Both the position numbers and the translations under genes were made by a program. Source: Trissonchulus latispiculum (lineage: Eukaryota > Nematoda > Enoplea > Enoplida > Ironidae). From it: 64,000 bases of DNA. Below the pieces are notes generated by a model that was given only the letters and a program-made list of their open reading frames with translations, searched no databases and was not told the DNA's origin. Every line of letters begins with the position of its first letter. Positions within the stretch are counted from its first letter, which is position 1. Shown in pieces: positions 33,184 through 42,314 of the stretch. Where the stretch lies: contig JASAND010030439.1 of assembly GCA_030248195.1 (NCBI GenBank), forward strand, positions 42,035 to 106,034. Direction: 5' to 3'.

Positions 33184-35358
33184 CTAGTCGAAAATCGGTA
33201 AGGATGCAAAGTCACCACTTTCAACATCCTTTTTACGACGAAATAGTTTGTAGCAATATTGACTAAGATTAATTGAACGTAGCCAAGAGAAATTATCTAC
33301 AACCTGCTCGGTAAGCGTCTCTGACGGCTTGCTACAATCAGTTGAATTAAGTTGATTCCAAGCAAACTTTCTACCATAGGAACGAGGCTCTAGTTGCTTA
33401 TCATTTACAGGCATTGCATTCACACCACCTTTCATGGCTAGCACACATATAACTATTAAAAGCATACGCCTTAATATAAAAGAAGAAACATTTGCTAGCT
33501 TATATAATATAGCTTTAAAACTGACTACAGAAACTTCCACTTTCTGATATTGTTTTTGGCTCAAACTTTGCCCGTTGTTTTTCGAAGATTCACTGAATTC
33601 ATTAGACATAATCATCGGTACTTCGTTGTTTTCTTTATCGCATCGCTCTTTCTTTTCATTATGCTTGTTGCGTTCTGTACAAGCTTTGACATTATGCGAA
33701 ACACGGGAATGGAATCGGTGTCTGCCAACCTCAGCTTTAGAGAGAACATTTTCAGATTGCATAGCTTTCAAAGAATTAACAAATACTTTTGGACGAGTTT
33801 CGGAATCTGAAAAGAAGCGTTGCACCAATCGTTGGTTTTGCTCAAAAAGTGCTTCATTGTCTTTCTGCAGCTGACTGCAATCCTGTTTTTGTTTAGCAAT
33901 TAGCTGAGTGGCATCTTGTAACGCTTTAATACTCATTCGCAAATCAGACAGTTCAGAATGTACGTGAGAAGCAGACACCGTTTCTGTTGGAGGCATTGGA
34001 AACTCCCTATTAATTACAGCTGCAGAAGCTTGTCCATAATCATGTCTAAAAGAGCGGTTTAGTGTAGGTCGATTGTAAAACTGTATACCTGAGCGTTGGG
34101 GGCACGACGCAGCGAAATGACCATGCGTATTACAGTTATAACATTTAGGTTGCCCTTGAAAAGTACGCCCCTGTCGATTACCAAACGTTTGGGAGAAATC
34201 GCGGGGGCAACCAAATTTGCCCCAACTTTGCTTATGGTTACTATTTCGAAATTTGTTACTATCATTCACACGAGCAGCTATTCGATAATTGTTGTTATGA
34301 CTTATATTAATTGAGCTAGAAAGTTTATTAATTTCTTCGCGAATATCTTCAATATTTCCATCTACCTTCTTTTGAAAATCCTCCAACCTTTTATTCTGTG
34401 CTACTGTTTCTGCGTGCTGCTGTTTTATTGCTTTAGCTAATATTCCTAGTTCGGTAACCAAACTTTCGTTGCCCGAAGATTGCATACACCGTTCAACAGG
34501 AGTAGCTTCGTAAGCGGAAACTTTGTAAGCAGCGTTTACAAACGAATTTGAGTTCAAACCTTCTAGCGCTTCTAGCTGTCGTGCTTTTTGGACAGCATCA
34601 GTGAAATCTTTTGGATTTTGTAAAATAAGCTGCTTTTTATAATAAGGATTTAAACCGTTAATTAAACTGTTAAAAGCCAAATTTTTAGCTGCTGCCTCTT
34701 GCATGCCAGGATAGGCTTTTTGCACCAGTCGCTGAATAGCATACGAAAAGTCCTGAACTCCTTCATTAGGTTTTTGAACTCTACTATGCAACTGCATACT
34801 AGAAAAACGCTCAGCTTCCGCAGGCCTTAAATGTTTGACCAAATTTTGCTCCAAAATGTCAATGTCACTCTTTTCACAAGGTTGCAAATTCGTATAAACA
34901 TCCAGAGCATAATCTCTCAAGAACGCTGGTAGAATTTTCAACTGTCGATCATCATCCCAGTTTTGGGCAGTTGCAACTAACTTGAAAATTTTAAACCAGT
35001 CCTCAATATTTTGCTCATCGCTCTTTCCCGTAAAAGGTCTTAAAGTGTCATGAGGCAATGAGACGGCATCAGTAGGACAAATAGTAACAGCTGTCAAATC
35101 AAAATCTCCATTACTGTCAAAGTATTGTTTTTGAAACCTTTTGTAATGGCCTCGAAAATTTTGATAATCTTGCAAATCGTGCGATGTAGGTAAAGTCTGC
35201 AAACGAACATAATAATCATTCATATCATTTCTCAATTCCTCTAGCATTTTTGCATGTAACTTTATAGCACGCGAATGCCTTTCTAAACGTTCAAAGTCTG
35301 GATTAGATTCAGCCAACATATCGTCATCACTCTCACTTTTAGCCTCGTTACCAGACAT
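33184..35358 (-). CDS. gag: Gag polyprotein of LTR retrotransposon
   Basis: A 724-residue intact frame from ATG to TAG. Residues 20-80 are predicted helical. About 107-268 is a retrotransposon capsid domain (PFTGKSDEQNIEDWF, the tryptophan at 134, A.N..NGLNPYY-type region). A CCHC zinc knuckle (C-X2-C-X4-H-X4-C) lies at 406-419, for RNA binding. About 467-515 looks like a coiled coil. A basic, Ser/Asn-rich region follows. Unusually, the C-terminus has hydrophobic segments at about 607-630 and 632-650, the second looking like a signal peptide (MLLIVICVLAMKGG), followed by ~70 residues with NST and NLS glycosylation sequons. Gag assembles particles and packages RNA in the cytoplasm. The C-terminal part may come from an envelope-like or secreted protein joined in frame after loss of pol. 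Confidence 0.9.
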   Translation of the reverse strand: MSGNEAKSESDDDMLAESNPDFERLERHSRAIKLHAKMLEELRNDMNDYYVRLQTLPTSHDLQDYQNFRGHYKRFQKQYFDSNGDFDLTAVTICPTDAVSLPHDTLRPFTGKSDEQNIEDWFKIFKLVATAQNWDDDRQLKILPAFLRDYALDVYTNLQPCEKSDIDILEQNLVKHLRPAEAERFSSMQLHSRVQKPNEGVQDFSYAIQRLVQKAYPGMQEAAAKNLAFNSLINGLNPYYKKQLILQNPKDFTDAVQKARQLEALEGLNSNSFVNAAYKVSAYEATPVERCMQSSGNESLVTELGILAKAIKQQHAETVAQNKRLEDFQKKVDGNIEDIREEINKLSSSINISHNNNYRIAARVNDSNKFRNSNHKQSWGKFGCPRDFSQTFGNRQGRTFQGQPKCYNCNTHGHFAASCPQRSGIQFYNRPTLNRSFRHDYGQASAAVINREFPMPPTETVSASHVHSELSDLRMSIKALQDATQLIAKQKQDCSQLQKDNEALFEQNQRLVQRFFSDSETRPKVFVNSLKAMQSENVLSKAEVGRHRFHSRVSHNVKACTERNKHNEKKERCDKENNEVPMIMSNEFSESSKNNGQSLSQKQYQKVEVSVVSFKAILYKLANVSSFILRRMLLIVICVLAMKGGVNAMPVNDKQLEPRSYGRKFAWNQLNSTDCSKPSETLTEQVVDNFSWLRSINLSQYCYKLFRRKKDVESGDFASLPIFD

Positions 35359-35515
35359 ACTGAGATCACGTTATGTATTCAGATTATGTAGTTACGAGCT
35401 TACGATAACGGCAAATTTGTTCGAGCTGTAAAGCTATTTAACTACCATCAACATCAATTAAAACAACTCAGAAATTCTAAGTACACAATAGATTGTTACA
35501 CAATATTACCAACCT

Positions 35516-35923
35516 TCAGACTGATTTTTCAGCGGTAGGCTCCACTCGAGGTCGACGGCGACGCAGTTCTTCGCGGAATAAACGGAGTAATCTCTCACAA
35601 TGATGGCAGTGGGTGACTGGAGCCGACGGTTTAGGCAGAATAGGACGGTGAATTGGATGGGTTGGACGATGGGTTGGATATGAGACTTCGGATCGGGTAA
35701 AGACCTGTAAGGCGGTAATGGAATCGGTTGAAGTGGAAGTGATAACGGTTGATACCACAGTAGGAGGAACCACAACAGCAGGGCCGAGCGGGGTAGGATA
35801 GACTATTGGAGGTAATATAGGATTACGAAGGAGCAGAGGAGTTGATTCAGCGTTAGGCAAAGGCAAATTCCAAGGCCAAGTAAATGATGTCGTTGGTCGC
35901 GCCACAGCGACTAAAGTAGGCAA
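35516..35923 (-). CDS. Leader ORF, Pro-rich with HCHHC motif
   Basis: A 135-codon open frame between the primer site and gag, in a different frame from gag. It is Pro/Thr-rich and ends with a THCHHCERLLRLFREELRRR basic segment. It has no ATG: it opens after a TAA and the first codon is TTG, so it is either not translated, joined by splicing, or a chance frame in this GC-richer leader. Its stop is about 157 bp upstream of the gag ATG. A second overlapping frame (35506-35775) has less coding character. Confidence 0.3.
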   Translation of the reverse strand: MPTLVAVARPTTSFTWPWNLPLPNAESTPLLLRNPILPPIVYPTPLGPAVVVPPTVVSTVITSTSTDSITALQVFTRSEVSYPTHRPTHPIHRPILPKPSAPVTHCHHCERLLRLFREELRRRRPRVEPTAEKSV

Positions 35924-35948
35924 TTACTAATCAGAAAGTTCGTATCGG

Positions 35949-36386
35949 GCGCAGACGGTGCGCGGCAAAAGTTCAATTGGCAATTGCGCTAACGTTGCGC
36001 GGCAAGCCAACAGTAATAGTAAACGTCACCAAAGTTGTCTAAGTTCAAGGGTTCAAGTGCGCTGAACTTTGCGCGGCAAAACCCCAATAGAGTCAATAAT
36101 TAATATAATGTTTGTTGCTGGAAGTCTAGGTTCGGTTTGCGCTAGCGTTGCGCGGCAAGAACCTAGTCAGATATCAAAAGTTCGAAAAGTCGTTCGGGCG
36201 CCGGAAATGCGCAGTACGTAGTTCGTAAGGTAAGGTTAAGCAGAGTTCAAAGTTCAAAGAGGAAGACGCTGGCAGAACGAGTATATAAATCCAAAGTACA
36301 GAGTTCAGAGCTAATTACGCTGACAATGCGCGGCAAGAAATCCACGACACCAATAAAGTTCAAAATGGAATGCGCAGACGTTGCGC
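35949..36386 (-). promoter_or_regulatory. Array of seven GCGC mini-hairpins in retroelement leader
   Basis: GCGC-N7-GCGC occurs at 35949-35963, 35986-36000, 36139-36153, 36198-36212 and 36372-36386. There is an 8-nt-loop version at 36059-36074 and a one-base variant (ACGC) at 36317-36331. Six of seven are followed on the plus strand by GG(C)AA. Several loops contain self-complementary or near-self-complementary cores (AACGTT, AGCGTT, GACGTT). Spacing is irregular (about 37 to 119 bp). Position and form suggest RNA packaging or dimerisation signals; this is inference. Confidence 0.65.
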
Positions 36387-36446
36387 GGAAATATCACAGT
36401 TCAATGATTCCAATAATTCCAATGCAGAAGGGTACTGCTAGGCAAC

Positions 36447-36544
36447 AGCGTGTCGGACAAATCACGCTCTTATAAAGTCACTGTAAATCCAGTTGAAGTG
36501 CACCAATGTTCTGGTAAGCAGAAGCGTGTCGGACAAACCACGCT
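36447..36544 (-). promoter_or_regulatory. Paired 6-bp hairpins with identical loops beside the primer site
   Basis: AGCGTG-N10-CACGCT occurs at 36447-36468 and 36523-36544. The loop is TCGGACAAAT or TCGGACAAAC, and the second copy overlaps the primer-binding site by three bases. A TTATAAAG lies between them. Confidence 0.65.
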
Positions 36545-36553
36545 CTGCTACCA
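36542..36553 (-). promoter_or_regulatory. Primer-binding site, initiator-Met tRNA type
   Basis: On the minus strand TGGTAGCAGAGC begins two bases after the 5' LTR end (...CGCGACA). It is complementary to the 3' end of animal initiator-Met tRNA (…CUCUGCUACCA) over 11 of 12 positions. Confidence 0.85.
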
Positions 36554-36555
36554 AA

Positions 36556-37493
36556 TGTCGCGGGCCGTGGGGTCGACGACCAGCGCAGGCAGAGTTAAAG
36601 CGCAGTGGATCTTCACTAATCTTATCGGAGTCTTAGCTTAGCCAGTAAGTACACTTCACGATCTTTTACTTGGACGATATAGCAAGCACACAGTTTATTG
36701 AACACCACTTGACTCCACCAGCACAAATACCAAGACCCAATGAATAACACAAAAGCAAACTATTCCAAGCCGAAGTACCGTAAGACGATTGCGATTACGT
36801 AATACCTACAATTTGTTTCCAATTCCAGGAATAGTCTAAAGTTAGGTTCTCTCTAAATTTCCCATAGGTATTACAAGTTTCCAGCTCTTAGCTTTTCCAA
36901 TAAAATACTCTCGCTTGTTGCTAGCTTTTTGGGCTAAGAACCTTCTAGAATATTCCTTCTTTCGGACGATTGACGTAAGCAACAAGCCTAAAGCCAATTT
37001 CCAATTCCTCCATAAAATCTATCATTGTCAGAAATAGGAAGACCAACTCTTTCCAGAAAACCCAATTGGAAGCCCAATTTTGCTTAGCCTTACAAACACT
37101 TTCTTCCTGAATTACGATAGCAACAGAACAACTACAAGACATCACAAGCACGGACAATAATAATTAATACATTAGCACAATACAAAAATACAATGAACAT
37201 TTACGTTTATCAGTTACGTACAGCAATTAGTGTCTACCGTATGTCTTATAATAAGTTTCTTTTACCTAAAGTGATTACCTAAGGTAGCTTTGCTCATGAT
37301 GGTTATTATCTAAGTGTTAAGCCCAACTATTTCTAATAAAGTTCTTATTTGAATTACTGAGCCAAGTTTACTATACACTACGTATTGCTGTACCTAGGTG
37401 GCTCTAAGTTATTCCTTACGTAAGCTCGCAGATTTCTAATTTAGTTTCAATTTCAAATTTAATTTAAGTCACTACAAAACTAGCTCTGTCACA
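36556..37493 (-). repeat. 5' LTR
   Basis: 938 bp, begins TGTGACAG and ends GCGACA on the minus strand. Nearly identical to 24024-24962. The target duplication GCTG follows at 37494-37497. Confidence 0.9.
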
Positions 37494-37497
37494 GCTG

Positions 37498-38025
37498 TAC
37501 AAGCTTCGGATTCAGTTTCCGAGAAAAAATGTTAGTTTGATCGGCGATCCAAAAAATTACAACTTCAATTTCGGTATCTGGAACATCAAGTTACTAAACT
37601 TTACTTCAAATTGGGATTAAATGTCAAAATTATAGTTTTAACTGATATGTTAAATTTATATTATCCTAAATTGGTTATGTTAAATCTGTTTGTTAGTAGG
37701 CAGTCCGCGATCATCATCTGCCTCACTCACTATTTTGAGTAATTTGACTTCTTTTGCTTAATCTATATATGATTCTGTAATTGCGCTTTAGTACTTCGGA
37801 ATGATAAAATGAAGGAATTTTAGTGAAACTATAGTGTGTAAGATATGCTTGACAAACCAAAAACCGACTTTAAATCTAGTTCCATTTAGATTTTTTAAGA
37901 AACCATTTCGGATCGCCGGGTCGGATCGGATCGACCGATCCAGGACCCGGATCGGATCGGATCGACAAATAATTTTGCTGGATCGGATCGGTTAAATTTA
38001 TAGCTGCCGATCCGATCCGATCCAC
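37498..38025. other. No gene; ends in GGATC microsatellite
   Basis: Unique AT-rich sequence to about 37905, then a GGATCGGATC-type array (37910-38025) with GATCC on both strands. It continues the pre-insertion locus of the LTR element. A GATCGGCGATCC motif occurs on both sides of the insertion (about 23520 and 37540). Confidence 0.6.
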
Positions 38026-38165
38026 ATCACTATTTTACAGAGATATAGATTAGTATTCATTAAAATGTATCTTTTTTATGAATATTAAAACAGTAATTTT
38101 GTGAAACGTAAATAAAATTTAATCGAAACCTTATTGTTTTTACAGAATAATTTGCAAAACTCTAT

Positions 38166-38345
38166 TTATGATTCTTTATAATTATTCATTTCATTTAATG
38201 TTTTAATGTTTCAATGTTTCAATTTCAATTCAGTTAAACTTTCTCTAATATTGAAAACACATACAGAATTTTCAAAAATTATTGAGAAATATATATAACT
38301 ACTGTGGAGCTGCAACATCAATTCGCTAGGTTTTATTGCGCCTTT
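38166..38345 (-). CDS. Conserved peptide ORF variant 2, inverted copy
   Basis: The minus-strand frame carries the KPSELMLQLHSSYIYFS motif and the same Lys/Asn-rich tail as 21638-21823, ending at TAA (38166-38168). There is no ATG before the motif. Probable exon or exon fossil; function unknown. Confidence 0.35.
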
Positions 38346-39534
38346 TCCACAACACATACTTATCAAACCATTTGCGCATCCAGTATTTCGTATTGATCAA
38401 ATCAAACACGATTAAATTTGTTTATCATGGGTTAAATTGTCAGTGGACGTGGTGGCCATTCTTAGTTCAGGTTAAAGTCTGTATTTATATATATTTCTCA
38501 GAAAACTGATATCCAAACAGACTGTAAAATTTATATTAAATTTACTACTTTTTAAATTAAATTATTTTAAAATATATTTAGACAATCTAAAAATAAATTA
38601 CATATCGAACCAATGTTGTTCAAAATTAATTTATTTGAGAATTCAAGTTGCTATGCCAAAATAAATTTTTCATGAAATGTCCATAATTTCGCTTTTACTT
38701 ACGATTCCTCAGTTAAAGTTACAATTAACTAATAAATAACCAGATGTATAAGTATGCCCTTGGCAGTCGAATTCTTAGGAAGAACCTGGAAATCTGGAAC
38801 AGGAACAGGAACATGAACATAGGTCTGAAACCAGGAATCAGAAAGAAAAGAGTTTGTCAAATTCAGAATTGGCATCAGGATAGGGCTTTGAAGTGAATCC
38901 AGGGTTCAAGATCTGGTAAAACAGGACTCGACTCTTACAGGTCTACACAAAAGTTTGTCTGCGCGCCATTTTCATCACACAACATCGGTTCGTGAAGGAG
39001 GTAACTAAAACCAGGATCGGGATCAGGATCAGGATCGGGTGTCTAGAAAACAGGATTCACTTCAGGATCGGCTTGTACATAACTTCAGGATCGCGCTTAG
39101 GCAGGATTCTAGATCCGAAGCTTATATAGTTTGCATTGCAGCTCAGTTCAATGAAATTTATCACAAAACCAGCATTTTAGAACCTAACAAAGACAGTTCG
39201 GGCCTCATTTTAGGCCGTTTGCTGCCCAAAGACAGTTCGGCATTCCTGCAGCCAATCCTGAAGTTACAAGCCGATCCTGAAATCGATCCTGTTTTTAGAC
39301 ACCCGATCCTGAACTCTTCAGTAGTCTAAAGACCGGTTCACAGGCTCAGTCGTATATGTCGCGTGTAGCGTGGCTCAGAGACTACAGAATTACTCAACTA
39401 CTGAACCCATACTAAATGTTCAGTATTGTTTTATGCAGCAGATCCCTGGCTGGGGTACAATTATACAGGAACAAGACCAGCAATTTCATTTAATTTAAGA
39501 GTGGTCACTAAAACCAGGATTGGGATCGGGATCA

Positions 39535-40075
39535 GGATAAAGAACGAACTATTTTGGAAAGAGAACTGAAACCAGAACTGAAACTAGTTTGAATAAAAAC
39601 TGAAATTATAACTGTGAAACAGTTTGAATCTTTCTTCTAAACTTGATTGCTTGAAAACCATTCATTCCATCCATGTTGGGTGTGGAATAGTGTTGTTTCA
39701 GTAAACGATTTTAGTTTGTTTCAGTTTCAGTCTGGAACACAAAATAGTTTCAGTTTCAGTCCGGGAATACAAAGTTGTCTCAGTTTCAGTTTTAGTTTCA
39801 GGCGGAGTTTCAGTTTCAATTTCAGGTCATTAAGAAAAGTGCAGCTTCTAGCATACAGAAATCATATAAAGCATCCATGCATTTATGTTTATTTAGACTC
39901 TCAAATTAGTCTTTACTCGAATTAGTTTGTTTCAGTCGACGGCCTAATTAGGTCTCCTTCCAAAATAGTTTCCGTTGAAGTTTCAGTTTCACTGCCTATC
40001 ACTGAAACCTGTACAACTTGAAGCATAGTTGCAGTTTCAGTTTCAGTGCCTGAAACATCGCTAGTTAGAGAGATT
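39535..40075. repeat. GAAACT/AGTTTC repeat core, inverted copy
   Basis: The reverse complement of 20405-21005: runs of GTTTCAGTTTCAGT on plus at 39715-40045 and the opposite orientation at 39565-39605. Confidence 0.7.
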
Positions 40076-41061
40076 TCACGAAATGGAGGTGACTAAAACC
40101 AGGATCGGGATTAGCCTCAGGGTCAGGATCAATTTCAGGATCAGGATCAGGATCGGGTGACTAAAAACAGGATCCATTTCAGGATCGGCTAAAAACTTCA
40201 GGATCAGCTTCAGGATCGGCTTATCTGTTCAGGATTCGACTTAGGGGTGGATCCTGAGTTCAGTGTCGGGTCGGGTGTCTAAAAACAGGATCCGTTTCAG
40301 AATCGGCTTGTAACTACAGGATTGGCTGCAGGAATGCCGAACTGTCTTTGGGCAGCAAACAGCCTAAAATGTGGCCCGAACTGTCTTTGTTAGGTTCTAA
40401 AATGCTGGTTTTGTGATAAATTTCATTGAACTGAGCTGCAATGCAAACTATATAAGCTTCGGATCTAGAATCCTGCCTAAGCGCGATCCTGAAGTTATGT
40501 ACAAGCCGATCCTGAAGTGAATCCTGTTTTCTAGACACCCGATCCTGATCCTGATCCCGATCCTGGTTTTAGTTACCTCCTTCACGAACCGATGTTGTGT
40601 GATAAAAATGGCGCGCAGACAAACTTTTGTGTAGACCTGTAAGAGTCGAGTCCTGTTTTACCAGATCTTGAACCCTGGATTCACTTCAAAGCCCTATCCT
40701 GATGCCAATTCTGAATTTGACAAACTCTTTTCTTTCTGATTCCTGGTTTCAGACCTATGTTCATGTTCCTGTTCCAGATTTCCAGGTTCTTCCTAAGAAT
40801 TCGACTGCCAAAGGCATACTTATACATCTGGTTATTTATTAGTTAATTGTAACTTTAACTGAGGAATCGTAAGTAAAAGCGAAATTATGGAAATTTCATG
40901 AAAAATTTATTTTGGCATAGCAACTTGAATTCTCAAATAAATTAATTTTGAACAACATTGGTTCGATATGTAATTTATTTTTAGATTGTCTAAATATATT
41001 TTAAAATAATTTAATTTAAAAATTAGTAAATTTAATATAAATTTTACAGTCTGTTTGGATA

Positions 41062-41133
41062 TCAGTTTTCTGAGAAATATATATAACTACAGTAGAGTTG
41101 AAACATTAACTCACTAGGTTTCACACCTTTCAT
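41062..41133 (-). CDS. 23-codon conserved peptide ORF, inverted copy
   Basis: Exact-length partner of 18739-18810 with ATG and TGA intact and the KPSELMFQL motif. Likely an exon remnant shared by the arms. Confidence 0.35.
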   Translation of the reverse strand: MKGVKPSELMFQLYCSYIYFSEN

Positions 41134-41578
41134 AGCGACGCTGGACCACGTGAAAATGTAACTGCGCTAAAGTTTAAATTTGAAACAAAGTAGGAAATAG
41201 AACTTAGGAAGTAGGCGAACTAAGAAGGCAGCGCGTTCGCTCTATTAGAGCTCTTGCATTAGCTTGAAAACTCTAAATTCGCTATATTTAATCCTACTTT
41301 AACCTGATACTGGATGCGCAAATGGTTTGATAAGTATGTGTTGTGGAAGCCAGCGTAATATTTTGTCTTTTTTATTCTATAACGTGACAGAACTATAATT
41401 ATTAGACTTAAGCAAAACCGTATTTTAGTATGTAATTGTTATATGATAGTTAACTTAAAGGAATATGCTAGCTGGTTGTAGTAGTAAGCAGACTTTGACA
41501 TGAGACTCGGTTAGATTAAAGTTAACCTTTAATGACAATTTTCAAATAACGGATCACTAAAATTCAGTTACTTCAGCA

Positions 41579-41752
41579 TTAGTTATCATATTCCAAGTCA
41601 TTTTGCAACTCGTCAAGCTGTTCCATTAGTTGTTTGTTTTGGCCAATTATATGCTTCAAATTGTCATTCAAACTTTTCTGGTCACTTTCTAATCGCCGGA
41701 CCTTCTCCCGAATTCTGCAGCCTTCACCTTCATAGGTGCGCTTTTCGGCCAT
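41579..41752 (-). CDS. 57-residue coiled-coil protein, intact copy
   Basis: ATG at 41752, stop TAA at 41579-41581. It starts MAEKRTYEGEGCRIREKVRR and continues with heptad-patterned Leu/Ile through DNLKHIIGQNKQ to the end QLDELQNDLEYDN. The sequence is strongly charged and predicted as one long helix. It overlaps the tail of the upstream frame (41730-42079) in another phase. The other arm's copy has a premature stop. It could be a stand-alone small protein or the last exon of a gene whose earlier exon is 41730-42079. No family assigned. Confidence 0.5.
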   Translation of the reverse strand: MAEKRTYEGEGCRIREKVRRLESDQKSLNDNLKHIIGQNKQLMEQLDELQNDLEYDN

Positions 41753-42079
41753 GGAACCTCCTAGTGAAACCGCTGGTGCCAGCTGATCCTTGGACTTTCA
41801 GGTTGACCTCTCTGGATGTGAGAATCTCCGTTTTATTCATTGCAACAACAAGTTGCTTGAATTTCGATCCAAACTTGCTGGATTTGATTCCTTCCGCCCA
41901 GTTCCGGCAGCGGCTGGAAATTTCGAACAGGAAGTAATCGCACAACAATACGATGATACGTACAGCTCCTTTTTCGTCTTTCTTATAAAAGCCTTGATCA
42001 AACAATAATGACAGGAACTCTGTACCTTGTTGCTGCGATAGACAGCTAGCAATGGCGGTGATGCTTTCTGCGGGCACCC
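41730..42079 (-). CDS. Exon-like frame, unknown protein
   Basis: It opens after a CTACAAATTTGCAG acceptor in phase 0 and runs ~116 codons (GVPAESITAIASCLSQQQ at the start; FDQGFYKKDEKG; a hydrophobic RIIVLLCDYFLFEISSR; a Lys/Val-rich KFKQLVVAMNK; RREVNL-like region). It is mixed alpha-helical and looks coding, but no family is recognised. Upstream lies a GC-rich patch and a (GACACA)n microsatellite. The left-arm homologue has lost ~80 bp. Confidence 0.45.
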
Positions 42080-42314
42080 CTGCAAATTTGTAGTAAAAAA
42101 GACATGTGTGCACACAGACACAGACACAGACACAGACCAGTGTTGGGCGCGAGCTGCGGGGACCCGCTGGGCGGGGCGGGGCGAGCCAAAAATTAGTACC
42201 CGCGATGGCCCGCGCGGGCCGATTTTTGGTGAGACAGGGAAAGAAATTTTGAATTTTTCACGAATTCTAACATGATAAGGGAACTTTTCCTCATTGAAAT
42301 ACATTTTGTCTTCC

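Larger units (their letters stand above)
24024..37493 (-). mobile_element. Gag-only LTR retrotransposon, 13.5 kb, young
   Basis: Terminal direct repeats 24024-24962 and 36556-37493 start TG and end CA and are nearly identical. GCTG is duplicated at 24020-24023 and 37494-37497. On the minus strand the order is LTR, initiator-Met primer site, leader, gag, ~8.2 kb without long frames, polypurine tract, LTR. gag is intact. No protease, reverse transcriptase, RNase H or integrase frame is visible on either strand; the longest frame between gag and the 3' LTR is 113 codons and belongs to an inserted repeat. The 4-bp duplication and CCHC gag fit Ty3/Gypsy-like elements, but without pol this is inference. 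Plant TR-GAG elements have a comparable layout. Confidence 0.9.
38347..41348. mobile_element. Foldback unit F, fullest copy (~3.0 kb)
   Basis: Both termini are CCACAACACATACTTATC in inverted orientation (38347; 41348). The left arm 38347-39310 pairs with the right arm 40100-41348, each with its own deletions. The centre (39310-40100) has GAAACT repeats. It encodes nothing convincing. No target duplication is evident at the ends, so whether F is a transposon or a local palindrome is open. Confidence 0.55.
38030..42310. repeat. Right arm of the ~4.3 kb inverted duplication
   Basis: Reverse complement of 17570-21970 with local rearrangement. It carries the empty FB site twice (38626-38629; 40942-40945), a full foldback unit F and intact versions of two reading frames broken in the left arm. 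Confidence 0.85.
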
